This document shows positions 26,335-36,113 of a stretch of DNA of 64,000 nt, piece after piece. The notes beneath the pieces were generated by a model. That model worked only from the letters and a program-made list of their open reading frames with translations, was not told the origin of the DNA and made no database searches. A program made the translations under genes and the position numbers. The stretch is taken from the NCBI RefSeq assembly GCF_003400205.1, contig NZ_QUQV01000001.1, positions 496,001 to 560,000 on the forward strand, written 5' to 3'. The stretch's first letter is position 1; every line of letters starts with the position of its first letter. Source of the DNA: Bacillus sp. HNG (GTDB taxonomy: Bacteria; Bacillota; Bacilli; Bacillales; Bacillaceae_L).

Positions 26335-26797
26335 TTGATTTCTCCTTTTCCAATTTCCCTTCAAACAATGTTAATAGTAGGATTAAACCAACACCAATAA
26401 CAAGTGCGGAATCGGCAATATTAAAAATTGGGAAATTATATGTGAAAATGTATGTATCTATAAAGTCGACAACTTCTTTACGAAAGATACGGTCGATAAA
26501 ATTACCAATTGCACCTCCAAGCATAAATGAAAGCGCAACGCCAAATAAGCGCTGGTTTGGTTTGAGACGTTGTATGTACAGAACGAGCATAACAACAACG
26601 ACTATGGTGATAATATAGAAGAACCACATTTGTCCCTGTAAAATCCCCCACGCTGCACCACGGTTACGATGCGAAGTTATGTACAAAAAGCTTGGAATAA
26701 TTTCAATGGAATCCCCAAGTTCCATAAAACGGACAATTGTCCATTTTGTAACCTGGTCTAATAAAATTACAAATAAAGCTATTAAATAATAATACAC
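26309..26797 (-). CDS. lspA: lipoprotein signal peptidase (signal peptidase II)
   Basis: A 162-residue membrane aspartyl protease that cleaves prolipoprotein signal peptides. Four membrane segments are visible. The catalytic aspartates lie in [11 protein letters not shown] and [22 protein letters not shown] is the other conserved block. The start is GTG at 26797 behind GGGGGCG. The charged C-terminus overlaps the start of the pseudouridine synthase gene. Confidence 0.96.
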   Translation of the reverse strand: MYYYLIALFVILLDQVTKWTIVRFMELGDSIEIIPSFLYITSHRNRGAAWGILQGQMWFFYIITIVVVVMLVLYIQRLKPNQRLFGVALSFMLGGAIGNFIDRIFRKEVVDFIDTYIFTYNFPIFNIADSALVIGVGLILLLTLFEGKLEKEKSNESIRTND

Positions 26798-26834
26798 GTA
26801 AACGCCCCCATGTTAACAAACTTTACCTTTCTGC

Positions 26835-26864
26835 ATTTTAGCACATGATTGGACGGCTGTACAA
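26835..26864 (-). promoter_or_regulatory. probable sigma A promoter of lspA-ylyB
   Basis: An extended -10 (TGCTAAAAT, core 26835-26840) with TTGTAC at 26859-26864, spacer 18 bases. It lies between the ylyA end hairpin and the lspA start. Confidence 0.6.
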
Positions 26865-26884
26865 TTTATTTGAGGGATGAGGCA

Positions 26885-26917
26885 AGCAGAAGTAGAAGGT
26901 GCACCTTCACTTCTGCT
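26885..26917. repeat. near-perfect inverted repeat at the ylyA stop codon
   Basis: AGCAGAAGT and ACTTCTGCT enclose AAGGTG / CACCTT with one unpaired base; the hairpin overlaps the ylyA stop codon. No T-run follows on the minus strand, so it is either a weak terminator or an mRNA 3'-end stabiliser. Confidence 0.6.
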
Positions 26918-27281
26918 ACACTAAATATAGATGGTTTTCACGTTGTTGGGGTAGACAATTGTTTCTGTCATATAAATCAGTGAAGGAAAATTCAAAAATG
27001 GTACGAGCTGTCGGAAGAATCCGAAGCTTATGGATTGGAATTTCAGCACCTGTTTCTTCACAGATACCAAAGCTCCCGGAATTCATTTTATTTAATGCTC
27101 TTTCCACATCATACAGGTCTTCTTTAATATGATTGATGATAATTTTTTCTTTTTCAGATTGTTGGTTCTGAAAGAGTAATTCTTGACTTACCTCATATTG
27201 TGTTGACTGCATCAACCTTGATATTAGTTCCTTCTTCGTTAATTCTAACTCCGCTTTAATCTCTGCATACTGATCGTTCAT
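26916..27281 (-). CDS. ylyA: TraR/DksA-family protein (YteA/YlyA type), zinc-finger cysteines lost
   Basis: A 121-residue protein: a helical N-terminal hairpin (1-65), then the DksA C-terminal block GSFGICEETGAEIPIHKLRILP. Canonical DksA has four zinc cysteines; here only Cys74 of that block remains, with Thr77 at the second position, and the only other Cys is 109. B. subtilis YlyA is reported as an RNA polymerase-binding regulator of late forespore genes. Its place before lspA matches B. subtilis. Function here is inferred. Confidence 0.8.
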   Translation of the reverse strand: MNDQYAEIKAELELTKKELISRLMQSTQYEVSQELLFQNQQSEKEKIIINHIKEDLYDVERALNKMNSGSFGICEETGAEIPIHKLRILPTARTIFEFSFTDLYDRNNCLPQQRENHLYLV

Positions 27282-27561
27282 TGGAACGCCTCCTTATCAT
27301 GCTTTTGATTAAATGCATAAGAACATTTCTATTTCTATAAGGTAGTAAAGTTAGTGTTACCGATAAAGGTTTGTGTTAAAGCCAACAACTTTTTCCTGTA
27401 AGTTGAAAAAATGACGCGCGGAAATTAGTTTTATTTGAATATTATTGTGACTGTTTCTAATTACATAATACGTTCTTCTTATAAAGAATTGACGGTTGGC
27501 AAGCCATTTTTTCAGTTTACAGTTATATTAACGTAATATTTCAGGAAGGTATTTAAACCGC
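27282..27561. other. intergenic region between ileS and ylyA
   Basis: About 280 bases without a gene beyond the ileS terminator. It is AT-rich. I searched the minus strand for a promoter for ylyA and found no convincing -35/-10 pair; a forespore promoter is possible but not recognisable to me. Confidence 0.5.
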
Positions 27562-27599
27562 AAAAAAATGCCATGAACCTTAAGATTCATGGCATTTTT
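27562..27599 (-). terminator. terminator after ileS
   Basis: On the minus strand ATGCCATGAA pairs with TTCATGGCAT and is followed by seven T. It begins six bases past the ileS stop. Confidence 0.9.
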
Positions 27600-27605
27600 C
27601 CTAGA

Positions 27606-30374
27606 TTAGTTTTCGTAATTTTCTTTTACAACAGATGCACAGCGTGTGCAAAGTGTTGGGTGATCTTGGTCTTCACCAACAGTTGGTGTTACGACCCAAC
27701 AGCGATCACATGTTTCACCTTCTGCTACACCTACAACGATTTTTACTTGTTCAAAAACTTGTGCATTTTCCGGCGCATCCTCAAAAGTTCCACCAATTTC
27801 AAAGCCTGATACGATGAACAATTGCTTTAAGTTTTCTTCAACAGAATCTAAAAGAGCTTTTGTTTCGTTATTTGGATATAATGTGATGCTAGCAGCTAAC
27901 GATTTTCCGATTACTTTTTCATTTCTTGCCGTTTCTAGTGCTTTAAGAACATCATCACGTAGCTCCATGAATGAATCCCATTTTGCCTCTACTTGATCAG
28001 CATTTGGAATTTCAACTGAATTAGGCATATCAACTAATTGAACACTTTCTTCTTTAACAGAATCGATATGAGACCATACCTCGTCTGCTGTATGTGGAAG
28101 AATTGGTGTTACAAGCTTAGTTAAACTTAATAATGCCTCATATAAAACAGTTTGAATCGAACGACGATCATGCTGATTAGCTGGTTCGATATATAAAATA
28201 TCCTTCGCAAAATCTAGATAGAAGGAGCTTAACTCGATTGTACAGAAATTATGAACAGAGTGGTAAACACCTGCAAATTCATAATTTTCATAAGATGCTT
28301 TTACCTTATCAATTAATTTATTTAATTTAACAAGGATATAACGATCTACTTCACGTAATTCATTTACTGGAACTACATCTGTTTCTGGATTAAAGTCACT
28401 TAAGTTACCAAGTAAGAATCGGAATGTATTTCTGATTTTACGGTACACCTCAGCGACCTGTTTTAAGATTGCATCGGATACACGAACGTCTGCTTGATAA
28501 TCTACAGAAGCTACCCAAAGACGTAAAATATCTGCTCCCAGCTGTTTCATAACCTTCTCAGGAACAACAACATTACCGAGTGACTTACTCATCTTACGAC
28601 CTTCGCCATCTAGTGCAAAACCATGGCTTAGTACGCCTTTATATGGCGCTTTTCCAGTTACCGCTACTGCCGTTGATAATGATGAGTTAAACCAGCCACG
28701 ATATTGGTCTGAACCTTCTAAATATAGGTCTGCTGGACGTTGTAAGTCGTCTCTTTCTAATAAAACTGCTTGGTGAGAAGAACCAGAATCAAACCATACA
28801 TCCATAATATCTACTTCTTTTGTAAAATGGCCATTTGGACTTGATTCATGTGTGAATCCTTCAGGCAATAAATCTTTTGCTTCACGTTCAAACCAAACGT
28901 TTGACCCATATTCTCTAAATAACTCAGATACATGGTTAATGGTTTCATCTGTGATGATTGGTTCACCATTTTCACCATAAAAGACCGGAATTGGAACACC
29001 CCATGCACGTTGACGTGAAATACACCAATCTCCTCTGTCACGAACCATATTATAAAGTCGTGTTTCACCCCATGCTGGAACCCATTTTGTTTCTTTAACA
29101 GCTTCCATTAACTCATTTCTAAAATCCTTGATTGACGCAAACCATTGAGCTGTTGCTCTAAAGATGGTTGGTTTCTTAGTTCTCCAATCATGTGGATAGG
29201 AGTGAGTGATGAAGGTAAGCTTTAAAAGTGCTCCAACTTCATTTAATTTTTCTGTAATAGGTTTATTAGCCTCATCATAGAATAAGCCTTCAAAGCCTTC
29301 TGCTTCCGCTGTCATATATCCTTTTTCATCAACTGGACAAAGAACGCCGATACCGTATTTTTGACCTACAATAAAGTCGTCTTCCCCATGTCCTGGTGCT
29401 GTATGAACACAACCCGTACCTGCATCCGTTGTAACGTGTTCACCAAGCATTACTAATGAGTCACGTCCATAGATTGGATGAGCTGCAACAACATGTTCTA
29501 ATTCGCGACCTTTCAGAGTTTTCACTACTGAAACATCTTCCCAGCCGATTTCTTTTGTTACCGATTTTAAAAGTGCTGATGCAACCACATATTTTTCATT
29601 GTTAACAAGTACCACACTATATTCAAGATCAGGGTGTACGCTAATTCCGAGGTTAGCAGGAATTGTCCAAGGTGTTGTTGTCCAGATGATAATTTTTTCG
29701 TCACCCTCTAATACACCTTTGCCATCCTTAACAGGGAATGCAACATAGATAGACGGTGAACGCTTATCTTGATATTCAATTTCGGCTTCTGCAAGTGCTG
29801 ACTCACTTGACGGAGACCAATAAACAGGTTTAAGTCCTTTGTAGATATAGCCTTTTTTAGCCATCTCTCCAAATACTTTGATTTGTTGTGCTTCATATTC
29901 TGGTTTTAATGTGATATATGGGTTCTCCCAGTCACCACGTACACCAAGACGTTTAAATTGCTCTCTTTGGTTATTGATTTGCTCATATGCATATTCCTCA
30001 CATAGCTTACGGAATTCTGCAACACTCATCGCCTTACGGTTAACCTTTTTATTCTTTGTAAGAGCTGTTTCAATTGGCAGTCCGTGCGTATCCCAACCTG
30101 GCACATATGGTGCACAATAGCCATTCATTGATTTAAAACGAACAATCATATCCTTGATAATTTTATTTAGGGCATGCCCCATATGAATATCACCATTGGC
30201 ATATGGTGGTCCATCATGTAGGACGAATAATGGACGCCCCTTTGTACGTTCTTGAACCTTTTGATAAATATTCATATTTTCCCATTGTTCTTGAATTTGT
30301 GGTTCCCGGTTTGGGAGATTTCCACGCATCGGAAAATCCGTTTTTGGCATTAATAACGTATCTTTGTATTCCAT
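27606..30374 (-). CDS. ileS: isoleucyl-tRNA synthetase
   Basis: A 922-residue class I synthetase. It has HMGH (64-67, the HIGH motif), the editing domain with [16 protein letters not shown] (near 595) and a C-terminal zinc cluster [14 protein letters not shown] (near 890-915), typical of the bacterial type found in B. subtilis. The start [12 protein letters not shown] at 30374 is chosen because TAGGAGG precedes it; the in-frame extension lacks a site. Expression is controlled by the T-box upstream. Confidence 0.97.
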   Translation of the reverse strand: MEYKDTLLMPKTDFPMRGNLPNREPQIQEQWENMNIYQKVQERTKGRPLFVLHDGPPYANGDIHMGHALNKIIKDMIVRFKSMNGYCAPYVPGWDTHGLPIETALTKNKKVNRKAMSVAEFRKLCEEYAYEQINNQREQFKRLGVRGDWENPYITLKPEYEAQQIKVFGEMAKKGYIYKGLKPVYWSPSSESALAEAEIEYQDKRSPSIYVAFPVKDGKGVLEGDEKIIIWTTTPWTIPANLGISVHPDLEYSVVLVNNEKYVVASALLKSVTKEIGWEDVSVVKTLKGRELEHVVAAHPIYGRDSLVMLGEHVTTDAGTGCVHTAPGHGEDDFIVGQKYGIGVLCPVDEKGYMTAEAEGFEGLFYDEANKPITEKLNEVGALLKLTFITHSYPHDWRTKKPTIFRATAQWFASIKDFRNELMEAVKETKWVPAWGETRLYNMVRDRGDWCISRQRAWGVPIPVFYGENGEPIITDETINHVSELFREYGSNVWFEREAKDLLPEGFTHESSPNGHFTKEVDIMDVWFDSGSSHQAVLLERDDLQRPADLYLEGSDQYRGWFNSSLSTAVAVTGKAPYKGVLSHGFALDGEGRKMSKSLGNVVVPEKVMKQLGADILRLWVASVDYQADVRVSDAILKQVAEVYRKIRNTFRFLLGNLSDFNPETDVVPVNELREVDRYILVKLNKLIDKVKASYENYEFAGVYHSVHNFCTIELSSFYLDFAKDILYIEPANQHDRRSIQTVLYEALLSLTKLVTPILPHTADEVWSHIDSVKEESVQLVDMPNSVEIPNADQVEAKWDSFMELRDDVLKALETARNEKVIGKSLAASITLYPNNETKALLDSVEENLKQLFIVSGFEIGGTFEDAPENAQVFEQVKIVVGVAEGETCDRCWVVTPTVGEDQDHPTLCTRCASVVKENYEN

Positions 30375-30451
30375 TTCATTTCCTCCTAATAATCGTTCCA
30401 ACTTTGTTGCAGCTTGTTACAGTATGCGACTAATGTTTATCATTTAATACA

Positions 30452-30760
30452 AAAAGACCTTCTCATCCCAAAAAGGGACGAGAAGGTCTCTCGCGGTACC
30501 ACCCTTATAGACGAAGATTTCTTATTCGTCCACTCGACATTCGTAACGTGAATGATTCGCGAAATGCTTACTTAGAAATGATAAAAGGACAGCCTTAAAC
30601 CATTTTTATGTGTTCAGCACCGAACTCCGAGGTGATCTTCATTCTTAACGCTTATATCAGGCTTCCACCATCCCTGACTCGCTTGCAAAATTGATAAGAC
30701 GATATAAGAACTACTGTCCCCATCATAGCTGCTCTAAATATTTAAGTTTAATTAGTTGTT
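30452..30760 (-). promoter_or_regulatory. T-box riboswitch (isoleucine, specifier AUC)
   Basis: The roughly 310-base leader has the invariant T-box GGTGGTACCGCG (about 30492-30503) just before a terminator stem (AGACCTTCTC / GAGAAGGTCT, 30455-30487) with a T-run. The specifier is ATC in GAAGATCACC (codon at 30634-30636), matching isoleucine. Uncharged tRNA-Ile would stabilise the antiterminator and allow ileS transcription. Confidence 0.93.
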
Positions 30761-30765
30761 TTAAA

Positions 30766-30794
30766 ATTATATGCGTATTAAACAGAAGAGTCAA
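30766..30794 (-). promoter_or_regulatory. sigma A promoter of the ileS leader
   Basis: TTGACT at 30789-30794 and TATAAT at 30766-30771, spacer 17. It begins ten bases after the divIVA stop; I see no terminator between divIVA and this promoter, so read-through into the T-box is expected. Confidence 0.9.
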
Positions 30795-30803
30795 GTATAG
30801 AAG

Positions 30804-31304
30804 TTAGTTTTCTTCTGATTCTGCAAAAACGGGTTCAACATTGTATTCCATGAGATGATCCCAATCATCATTATTAAGCATGTCTAGTTGTGCTTCAATT
30901 AACATTTTAAATCTGTTTCTAAATACTTTTGATTGTTTCTTCAATTCTTCGATTTCAATTGATATCTTTCTAGATTTAGATAAGGATTCATTAATAATTC
31001 GATCCGCATTTTTCTCTGCCTCTTTAATAATAAGCTTTGCTTCTTTTGAAGCATTGCGTTTCACTTCTTCTGCTGTTTCTTGAGCAATTAAAATCGATTT
31101 ATTTAATGTTTCTTCGATATTTGTAAAATGTCCTAGTTTTTCGTTTAGCTCTGAAAGCTTTGATTCAAGTTCTTTTTTCTCACGTATAACCATTTCATAA
31201 TCTTTAATGACCTGATCGAGAAACTCATTTACTTCGTCCTCATCATAGCCGCGAAAACCTTTATTAAATTCCTTATTATGAATATCTAATGGCGTTAAAG
31301 GCAC
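30804..31304 (-). CDS. divIVA: cell-pole and septum protein DivIVA
   Basis: A 166-residue coiled-coil protein that recognises curved membrane at poles and septa and positions MinJ/MinCD. The membrane-binding head is PLTPLDIHNKEFNKGFRGYD; a long coiled coil follows (about 35-150). The start is GTG at 31304 (VPLTPLDIHN) with TGGAGGTG upstream; the ATG five codons earlier would overlap the ribosome binding site. Length is close to the 164 residues of B. subtilis. Confidence 0.96.
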   Translation of the reverse strand: MPLTPLDIHNKEFNKGFRGYDEDEVNEFLDQVIKDYEMVIREKKELESKLSELNEKLGHFTNIEETLNKSILIAQETAEEVKRNASKEAKLIIKEAEKNADRIINESLSKSRKISIEIEELKKQSKVFRNRFKMLIEAQLDMLNNDDWDHLMEYNVEPVFAESEEN

Positions 31305-31412
31305 GAATGCCACCTCCAAAAATTAATAAATTATTAAAATTAGAAATCATTACCTATATGTATGATACTTTACATTTCGACAAAAAAGAAGAAAATCCTG
31401 CACTCTTTTCAA

Positions 31413-32186
31413 TTATTTTTGTCTACCAACAATAATTCTCCATTTTTCCTTTTTCGTTTTCCCTTCAATTGAATGAAGTTTACTTCTTCCAAACCCACGA
31501 ACAGAGAGAACATCCGTTTCTTTACATTCAAATGAAGTTTGCTCGATTTTTTTCCAATTTACCTTTACAAGTCCATTCTCAATTAAGACTTGAACCTTTT
31601 GACGGGACAAATTTAAAATGGATGATAGTACCACATCTAACCGTAAAGAAGAAACAGTGACGGTTTGCTCTGTCCATTCTTCATTTACCTCAAGTAAATC
31701 AGTCGACATTATTTCTGAAAGTGAAATGGTTGCTTTTCCGACAGCAGTTAAATTCATTCGAACGTAGTCTGCAATCTCTTTTGATAGCACAATTTGAATC
31801 CGCTCACCTTGTGTCAAAATATCGCCAAATTTGGCTCGTTTTAAACCAAGAGACATTAATGAACCGAGTACTTTGCGATGATCAACTGTAACAAATTTAA
31901 CTGGATACTTCACCTCAAAAAAGGCAAGATTATAATCTTCTTCATTTGGCTCGAAATAAGTGGGATACAATAAGGCTCGTTTTCGTTCAAACCCTTCTTT
32001 TCCACCAAAAAAACCAACAAGGATTTCTCCATTTGTTCCAATCACTTGTTTTACGATTTCTTGTTCACGTGGATCAAGAAAATCGGTTAACTTTGGACTA
32101 TACTGGTTCTCTACAGTCTGCTTCCATTCTAAAACTTGATCAATGAATGCATGCTCTTCTTTTCGAAAATGTTGATATAAATTCAT
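31413..32186 (-). CDS. ylmH: S4-domain RNA-binding protein YlmH (RqcP2-like)
   Basis: A 257-residue protein with an N-terminal YlmH domain and a C-terminal S4 domain (SSLRLDVVLSSILNLSRQKV, near 175-240). Homologues bind ribosomes, and B. subtilis YlmH has recently been linked to alanine tailing in ribosome quality control, which would link it with rqcH in this window. It lies between ylmG and divIVA as in B. subtilis. Confidence 0.9.
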   Translation of the reverse strand: MNLYQHFRKEEHAFIDQVLEWKQTVENQYSPKLTDFLDPREQEIVKQVIGTNGEILVGFFGGKEGFERKRALLYPTYFEPNEEDYNLAFFEVKYPVKFVTVDHRKVLGSLMSLGLKRAKFGDILTQGERIQIVLSKEIADYVRMNLTAVGKATISLSEIMSTDLLEVNEEWTEQTVTVSSLRLDVVLSSILNLSRQKVQVLIENGLVKVNWKKIEQTSFECKETDVLSVRGFGRSKLHSIEGKTKKEKWRIIVGRQK

Positions 32187-32212
32187 TTGTCTAGTACCTC
32201 AGATTGAAATAA

Positions 32213-32244
32213 GAAAGGGACCTAACATATGAGGTCCTTTTTAT
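32213..32244. terminator. possible bidirectional hairpin between ylmH and repeat R2-1
   Basis: AAAGGGACCT and AGGTCCTTTTT form a stem. The T-run is clear on the plus strand and weak on the minus strand; no plus-strand gene precedes it. Confidence 0.4.
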
Positions 32245-32245
32245 C

Positions 32246-32491
32246 AAATGCGCCTTGGCGTATTTGCGCCCGATTTTTTTAGGCCCACACGAGGTGGGTC
32301 ACAAAGACGTTGCCACAGGAAGTGGCGTTCTTAGTCCTTGATCTTACGCTCGAAAAATTTCCTTTAAAAAATCGTGGCATCCGCCGGAGGCTTTAACTTT
32401 ATTCAGCCGAGTTAGAACCCAACTAAAGTTTATGCAATTTTGCTTAGATTCCCTCTTATAAAAGTCGGGAAGTCTACTGAATAAAGTTAAA
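32246..32491. repeat. intergenic repeat family R2, copy 1
   Basis: This 246-base element begins AAATGCGCCTTGGCGTATTT. It has small hairpins (CCCAC / GTGGG; GCCACAGGAAGTGGC flanked by GAC and GTC), the block AATCGTGGCATCCGCCGGAG, and then an inverted repeat TTTAACTTTATTCAG / CTGAATAAAGTTAAA whose right arm overlaps the ylmG stop codon. It splits ylmG from ylmH within an otherwise tight run. No open frame of interest. Confidence 0.8.
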
Positions 32492-32747
32492 ACATGAATT
32501 GTAGAGCATCAATTCCTCTACCAGCAAAATTAAGAACTAAGATTGCGACGATTGGAGAAATATCAATCATCCCTAATGGCGGAATAAATCTGCGGAAAGG
32601 TTCTAGATAAGGTTCACAAATTCTTGCTAAAAATTGACCTATTCCTGATTCACGTGCATTTGGAAACCACGACATTAATATATAAATGATAAGTGCATAC
32701 GAATAAAGTACGATCACATTACCTATAATTCCGAAAATAATACTCAT
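32487..32747 (-). CDS. ylmG: YggT-family membrane protein YlmG
   Basis: An 86-residue membrane protein with two hydrophobic segments separated by the family loop [20 protein letters not shown] and the [14 protein letters not shown] block. YggT proteins are linked genetically with SepF and division or nucleoid distribution; no biochemical role is known. It follows sepF by six bases. Confidence 0.92.
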   Translation of the reverse strand: MSIIFGIIGNVIVLYSYALIIYILMSWFPNARESGIGQFLARICEPYLEPFRRFIPPLGMIDISPIVAILVLNFAGRGIDALQFMF

Positions 32748-32753
32748 TTTCGA

Positions 32754-33188
32754 CTACCACCCCTTTTCAGTGTATTCTTCGTTAGAAACAATCTCAGAGA
32801 TATTTCCAGAGACATCAATATTGTCAGGAGTACATAAGAATATATTTGAACCTATGCGTTGAATATCTCCACCGATTGCATATACAGTTCCACTTAAAAA
32901 GTCAACAATTCGCTTAGCCTGATCATGTTGAACTCGTTGCAGGTTAACAACCACTGCTCGTCTGTTTTTTAAATGATCTGCAATTTCCTGTGCCTCTGCA
33001 TACACGCGAGGTTCGAATAAAATAACCTTTGATGATTTTTGAACACTTTGCAAGCTTACCACATTTTGCTTTGCAGCAGATCTTGTAGGCTTTGTAGGTT
33101 CTACTTCCTCTTCAAAATATTCTTCCTCATCATAATCATATTCATCTTCTAATGCAAAAAAACTTTTAAATTTTGACTTTAAGCTCAT
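32754..33188 (-). CDS. sepF: cell division protein SepF
   Basis: A 144-residue protein that forms rings bundling FtsZ and tethers it to membrane. It has an N-terminal amphipathic helix ([16 protein letters not shown]), an acidic linker and the C-terminal SepF core ([40 protein letters not shown]). The start at 33188 is chosen over an ATG three codons earlier because GAGAGGTG is well spaced from it and the protein then begins like B. subtilis SepF. Confidence 0.95.
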   Translation of the reverse strand: MSLKSKFKSFFALEDEYDYDEEEYFEEEVEPTKPTRSAAKQNVVSLQSVQKSSKVILFEPRVYAEAQEIADHLKNRRAVVVNLQRVQHDQAKRIVDFLSGTVYAIGGDIQRIGSNIFLCTPDNIDVSGNISEIVSNEEYTEKGW

Positions 33189-33206
33189 TTCTAACACCTC
33201 TCTTTT

Positions 33207-33884
33207 TTAGAATTCTTTACCAACTAGCGAAGTCCCTATTCGAATGAAGGTAGCCCCTTCTTCTATTGCGATATCGTAATCATTAGACATTCCCATAGAT
33301 AACTCTGTACATGGTGCATATGAGAATCCCAGGGCTTGTACATCGTCTCTTAGCTTTCGTAGTCTTATGAAGCATTCACGGATGATGTTCTTGTCTTCAG
33401 TAAATGGAGCCATTGTCATTAATCCAACAATCTTAATCGAAGGGAATTTTCCTAATTCCTTTATGAAAGGCTCAAGTTGTTCCGGTGTCATTCCATGTTT
33501 GGATTCTTCTCCAGAAACATTTACTTGTACAAAACATTTTATTTTTCCACTTGCCCGTTTATGTATTTCCTCAGCTAAAGTAATGCGGTCAAGCGAGTGA
33601 ATGTAGTCCACTTTATCAATAATGTTTTTTACCTTTCTTGTTTGAAGTGAACCGATGAAATGCCAAGTCGGCTCATCTCCAATTTCCTCTCGTTTCTTTA
33701 TCAGACCATCGTCACGGTTTTCTCCAATATGATGAACTCCTGCCTCTATCGCTTCTTTGGCAGTTTCGACACTCACATATTTGGTAACAGCAATGATCGA
33801 AACATCATCAGCAGAACGGTTTGCCCGCGTGCATGCCTGTTCTATCTTTTCTTGTATCTTTAAAAGATTTTCTTTCACACTCAT
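33207..33884 (-). CDS. ylmE: pyridoxal 5'-phosphate homeostasis protein YlmE (YggS/PLPBP family)
   Basis: A 225-residue single-domain PLP-binding barrel. The PLP lysine is in IIAVTKYVS (near residue 35); [21 protein letters not shown] and [17 protein letters not shown] are further signatures. The family buffers PLP and has no known catalytic reaction. It is a little shorter than the 230-residue B. subtilis protein. Seven bases separate it from ylmD. Confidence 0.94.
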   Translation of the reverse strand: MSVKENLLKIQEKIEQACTRANRSADDVSIIAVTKYVSVETAKEAIEAGVHHIGENRDDGLIKKREEIGDEPTWHFIGSLQTRKVKNIIDKVDYIHSLDRITLAEEIHKRASGKIKCFVQVNVSGEESKHGMTPEQLEPFIKELGKFPSIKIVGLMTMAPFTEDKNIIRECFIRLRKLRDDVQALGFSYAPCTELSMGMSNDYDIAIEEGATFIRIGTSLVGKEF

Positions 33885-33891
33885 ATAAAAT

Positions 33892-34713
33892 TTAGTCCTC
33901 CTTTAACCCAATAAAACTCATCATTCTACCCGTTTTCCCGTTATCCCTACGATGCGAAAAGAAAAGATGATTCTCACAAGATGTACAATACGAGGAAACT
34001 TGTATATTTTCAGGAGGGATTCCTGCTCTAACCAGCAGTTGATAATTCAGCTCTTTTAGCTCCAATCGATACTGATTATCACCTATTTTCTCAAATGGCT
34101 TTGAATCTACATTGTCCAAATCTTTGACGAAATTCATAACATAATCATCAACAATATAGCAGCATTTACCAATAGAAGGTCCGATGATAGCTTGGATTTC
34201 ATTTGGACTAACATCTTCAATTCCCCAAGCCCGAACCATCTCACCTGCAATATCCTGAACAGTTCCCTTCCAGCCCGCATGCGCAATTCCAATCAGTTGT
34301 TTTGATGGTGCAAAAAAATAGAGTGGAACACAGTCCGCAAAGCAAAGGGTTAACAGAATATTTTTCTCATCGGTATATAATCCATCAGTATCTTTGATGC
34401 CTTCCTCATATGTAAAAACCCCTGCACTGAGATCCTTTTTAGCGACCTTAGCAATTTTATTTTTATGTGTTTGTTCAGAGCATACCCAGGATTCTAGTGG
34501 AAAATGAAGAATGTCTGCAAGTTTTTTTCGATTTGAGATAACAGAGTTGGATTTATCATGTACATGCAGCCCTATATTTAAGGATTCAAATTGTTCTTCA
34601 CTTACTCCTCCATTTTTTGTTGAAAACCCAACAATGAGCCTTTCGGAGTACTTGCTCCAAGCTCGGGCCATTAAAACCTGTTTTGTATCCTCAATAAATG
34701 GTTCAAGCTTCAT
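33892..34713 (-). CDS. ylmD: YfiH/LACC1-family protein YlmD (purine nucleoside phosphorylase-like)
   Basis: A 273-residue member of the family once called multicopper polyphenol oxidase. It has the metal-site motifs [26 protein letters not shown] and a C-terminal [22 protein letters not shown]1-type proteins act as purine nucleoside phosphorylases/deaminases; the role of the dcw-linked copy is unclear. The start at 34713 (MKLEPFIED) has AAAGGATG upstream. Confidence 0.9.
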   Translation of the reverse strand: MKLEPFIEDTKQVLMARAWSKYSERLIVGFSTKNGGVSEEQFESLNIGLHVHDKSNSVISNRKKLADILHFPLESWVCSEQTHKNKIAKVAKKDLSAGVFTYEEGIKDTDGLYTDEKNILLTLCFADCVPLYFFAPSKQLIGIAHAGWKGTVQDIAGEMVRAWGIEDVSPNEIQAIIGPSIGKCCYIVDDYVMNFVKDLDNVDSKPFEKIGDNQYRLELKELNYQLLVRAGIPPENIQVSSYCTSCENHLFFSHRRDNGKTGRMMSFIGLKED

Positions 34714-34867
34714 AACAACATCCTTTATACATATTTTCAAACCTATACATGACAGGTTGACAATAGTTTATTTTTTTCGAAAAATGAACCCTTCTCCTGC
34801 CTATTTTATCACATCTTAGCAAAAGAAAGGAGAATATGTTAGGAAAAATGTCAAAATTTAGCCGTGT

Positions 34868-35113
34868 TTATTCAATATTATTTTGTGTTCTAACTAAAAT
34901 AACATCCTTGCCGACTTTAATTATATTTCTCCAAGGAATCACAACCTCTTCATCACGACCAAATAAACCTAATACTTTTCCATAGCCGCCAATAACAATA
35001 GCATCGATTTTACCGGTTGTTAGGTTAATATCGATATCACCTATATTGCCAAGTCTTTTTCCATCCACAACACTCACAACATCCTTTGCCTGAAAATCAG
35101 AAATTTTAACCAT
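34868..35113 (-). CDS. ylmC: PRC-barrel protein of the YlmC/YmxH family
   Basis: An 81-residue protein with a PRC-barrel fold pattern (VSVVDGKRLGNIGDIDINLT, then the IVIGGYGKVLGLFGRDEEVV block). The family is sporulation-associated; members show sigma E or G control in B. subtilis, but I see no convincing promoter here. It sits alone between the sigG terminators and ylmD. Confidence 0.88.
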   Translation of the reverse strand: MVKISDFQAKDVVSVVDGKRLGNIGDIDINLTTGKIDAIVIGGYGKVLGLFGRDEEVVIPWRNIIKVGKDVILVRTQNNIE

Positions 35114-35204
35114 ATCCCCCGCCTCCTTATAGTAACTATATGACTGTCTCAGTAAGTTTTATGTGATAAAAATAGGGAGAGTAGAAGACGTTAGAATCCC
35201 AACG

Positions 35205-35235
35205 TAAAAAAGACATTCGAATGATACGAATGTCT
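35205..35235 (-). terminator. terminator after sigG
   Basis: AGACATTCG and CGAATGTCT form a stem followed by six T on the minus strand. A second hairpin (ATGGGG / CCCCAT, about 35274-35287) sits immediately after the sigG stop, giving two tandem hairpins. Confidence 0.85.
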
Positions 35236-35293
35236 AGTTATTTTATCTTCTTTGGACGATTACTTGTCCACAAAATGGGGTTACTCCCCATTA

Positions 35294-36076
35294 TTAATTT
35301 TGGATATTCTTATTCATTTGTTTAATGGCCGCTTTTTCAAGACGTGAAACTTGGGCTTGAGAGATTCCGATTTCTTCAGCAACCTCCATTTGTGTTTTTC
35401 CTTGAAAAAATCGTTTCCGAAGGATTAGTTTCTCACGATCATTTAGTCGTCTCATTCCTTCTTTTAAAGCAATCTCTTCAATCCAATTTGAATCTCGATT
35501 TCGCTCATCACTTAATTGGTCCACCACATAAATAGGATCTCCGCCATCATTATAGATTGGTTCAAATAATGATACAGGGTCTTGAATGGCATCGAGTGCA
35601 AAGACGATTTCCTCGTGTGGCACTTCTAGGACTTTTGCGATTTCTTCTGCTGTGGGTTCCCTCGAGGTTTCACTCATTAAACGCTCTCTTACCTGCAATG
35701 CCTTATAGGCAATATCCCGCAGTGAGCGCGACACCCTGATAGGATTGTTGTCTCGTAAATAGCGCCGAATTTCACCGATAATCATCGGAACTGCATAGGT
35801 GGAGAATTTTACGTTTTGACTGAGGTCAAAATTATCGATTGATTTCATAAGGCCGATACAGCCCACTTGAAATAAATCATCTACAAATTCTCCTCTGTTG
35901 TTGAAACGTTGAATGACACTGAGGACAAGTCGTAAATTACCATTTACAAGCTTATCGCGGGCTGACAAATCATTCCCACTTTGCATTTGTCTAAATAATT
36001 CCCGCATCTCTTCATTTTTTAATACTGGAAGCTTTGAAGTATCAACACCACAAATTTCTACTTTATTTCGAGTCAA
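35294..36076 (-). CDS. sigG: sporulation sigma factor sigma G (late forespore)
   Basis: A 260-residue sigma-70 family factor, the same length as and very close to B. subtilis SigG. N-terminal TRNKVEICGVDTSKLPVLKN is the sigma G signature; region 2 has DLFQVGCIGLMKSIDNF and SVIQRFNNRGEF; region 4 ends ISQAQVSRLEKAAIKQMNK. The start is TTG at 36076, with GGAGGG twelve bases upstream; the longer frame from 36166 runs across the predicted promoter and is rejected. It directs late forespore genes. Confidence 0.97.
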   Translation of the reverse strand: MTRNKVEICGVDTSKLPVLKNEEMRELFRQMQSGNDLSARDKLVNGNLRLVLSVIQRFNNRGEFVDDLFQVGCIGLMKSIDNFDLSQNVKFSTYAVPMIIGEIRRYLRDNNPIRVSRSLRDIAYKALQVRERLMSETSREPTAEEIAKVLEVPHEEIVFALDAIQDPVSLFEPIYNDGGDPIYVVDQLSDERNRDSNWIEEIALKEGMRRLNDREKLILRKRFFQGKTQMEVAEEIGISQAQVSRLEKAAIKQMNKNIQN

Positions 36077-36113
36077 TTCTTTCCCTCCTAACAGGAGTTG
36101 CTGTACAAAGTTA

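Noticed and set aside
30452-30760. A CRISPR array, tRNA gene or other riboswitch in the longer gaps
   Set aside because: Gaps over 300 bases were read on both strands; apart from the T-box and PyrR leaders only the dispersed repeats, hairpins and promoters listed were seen.
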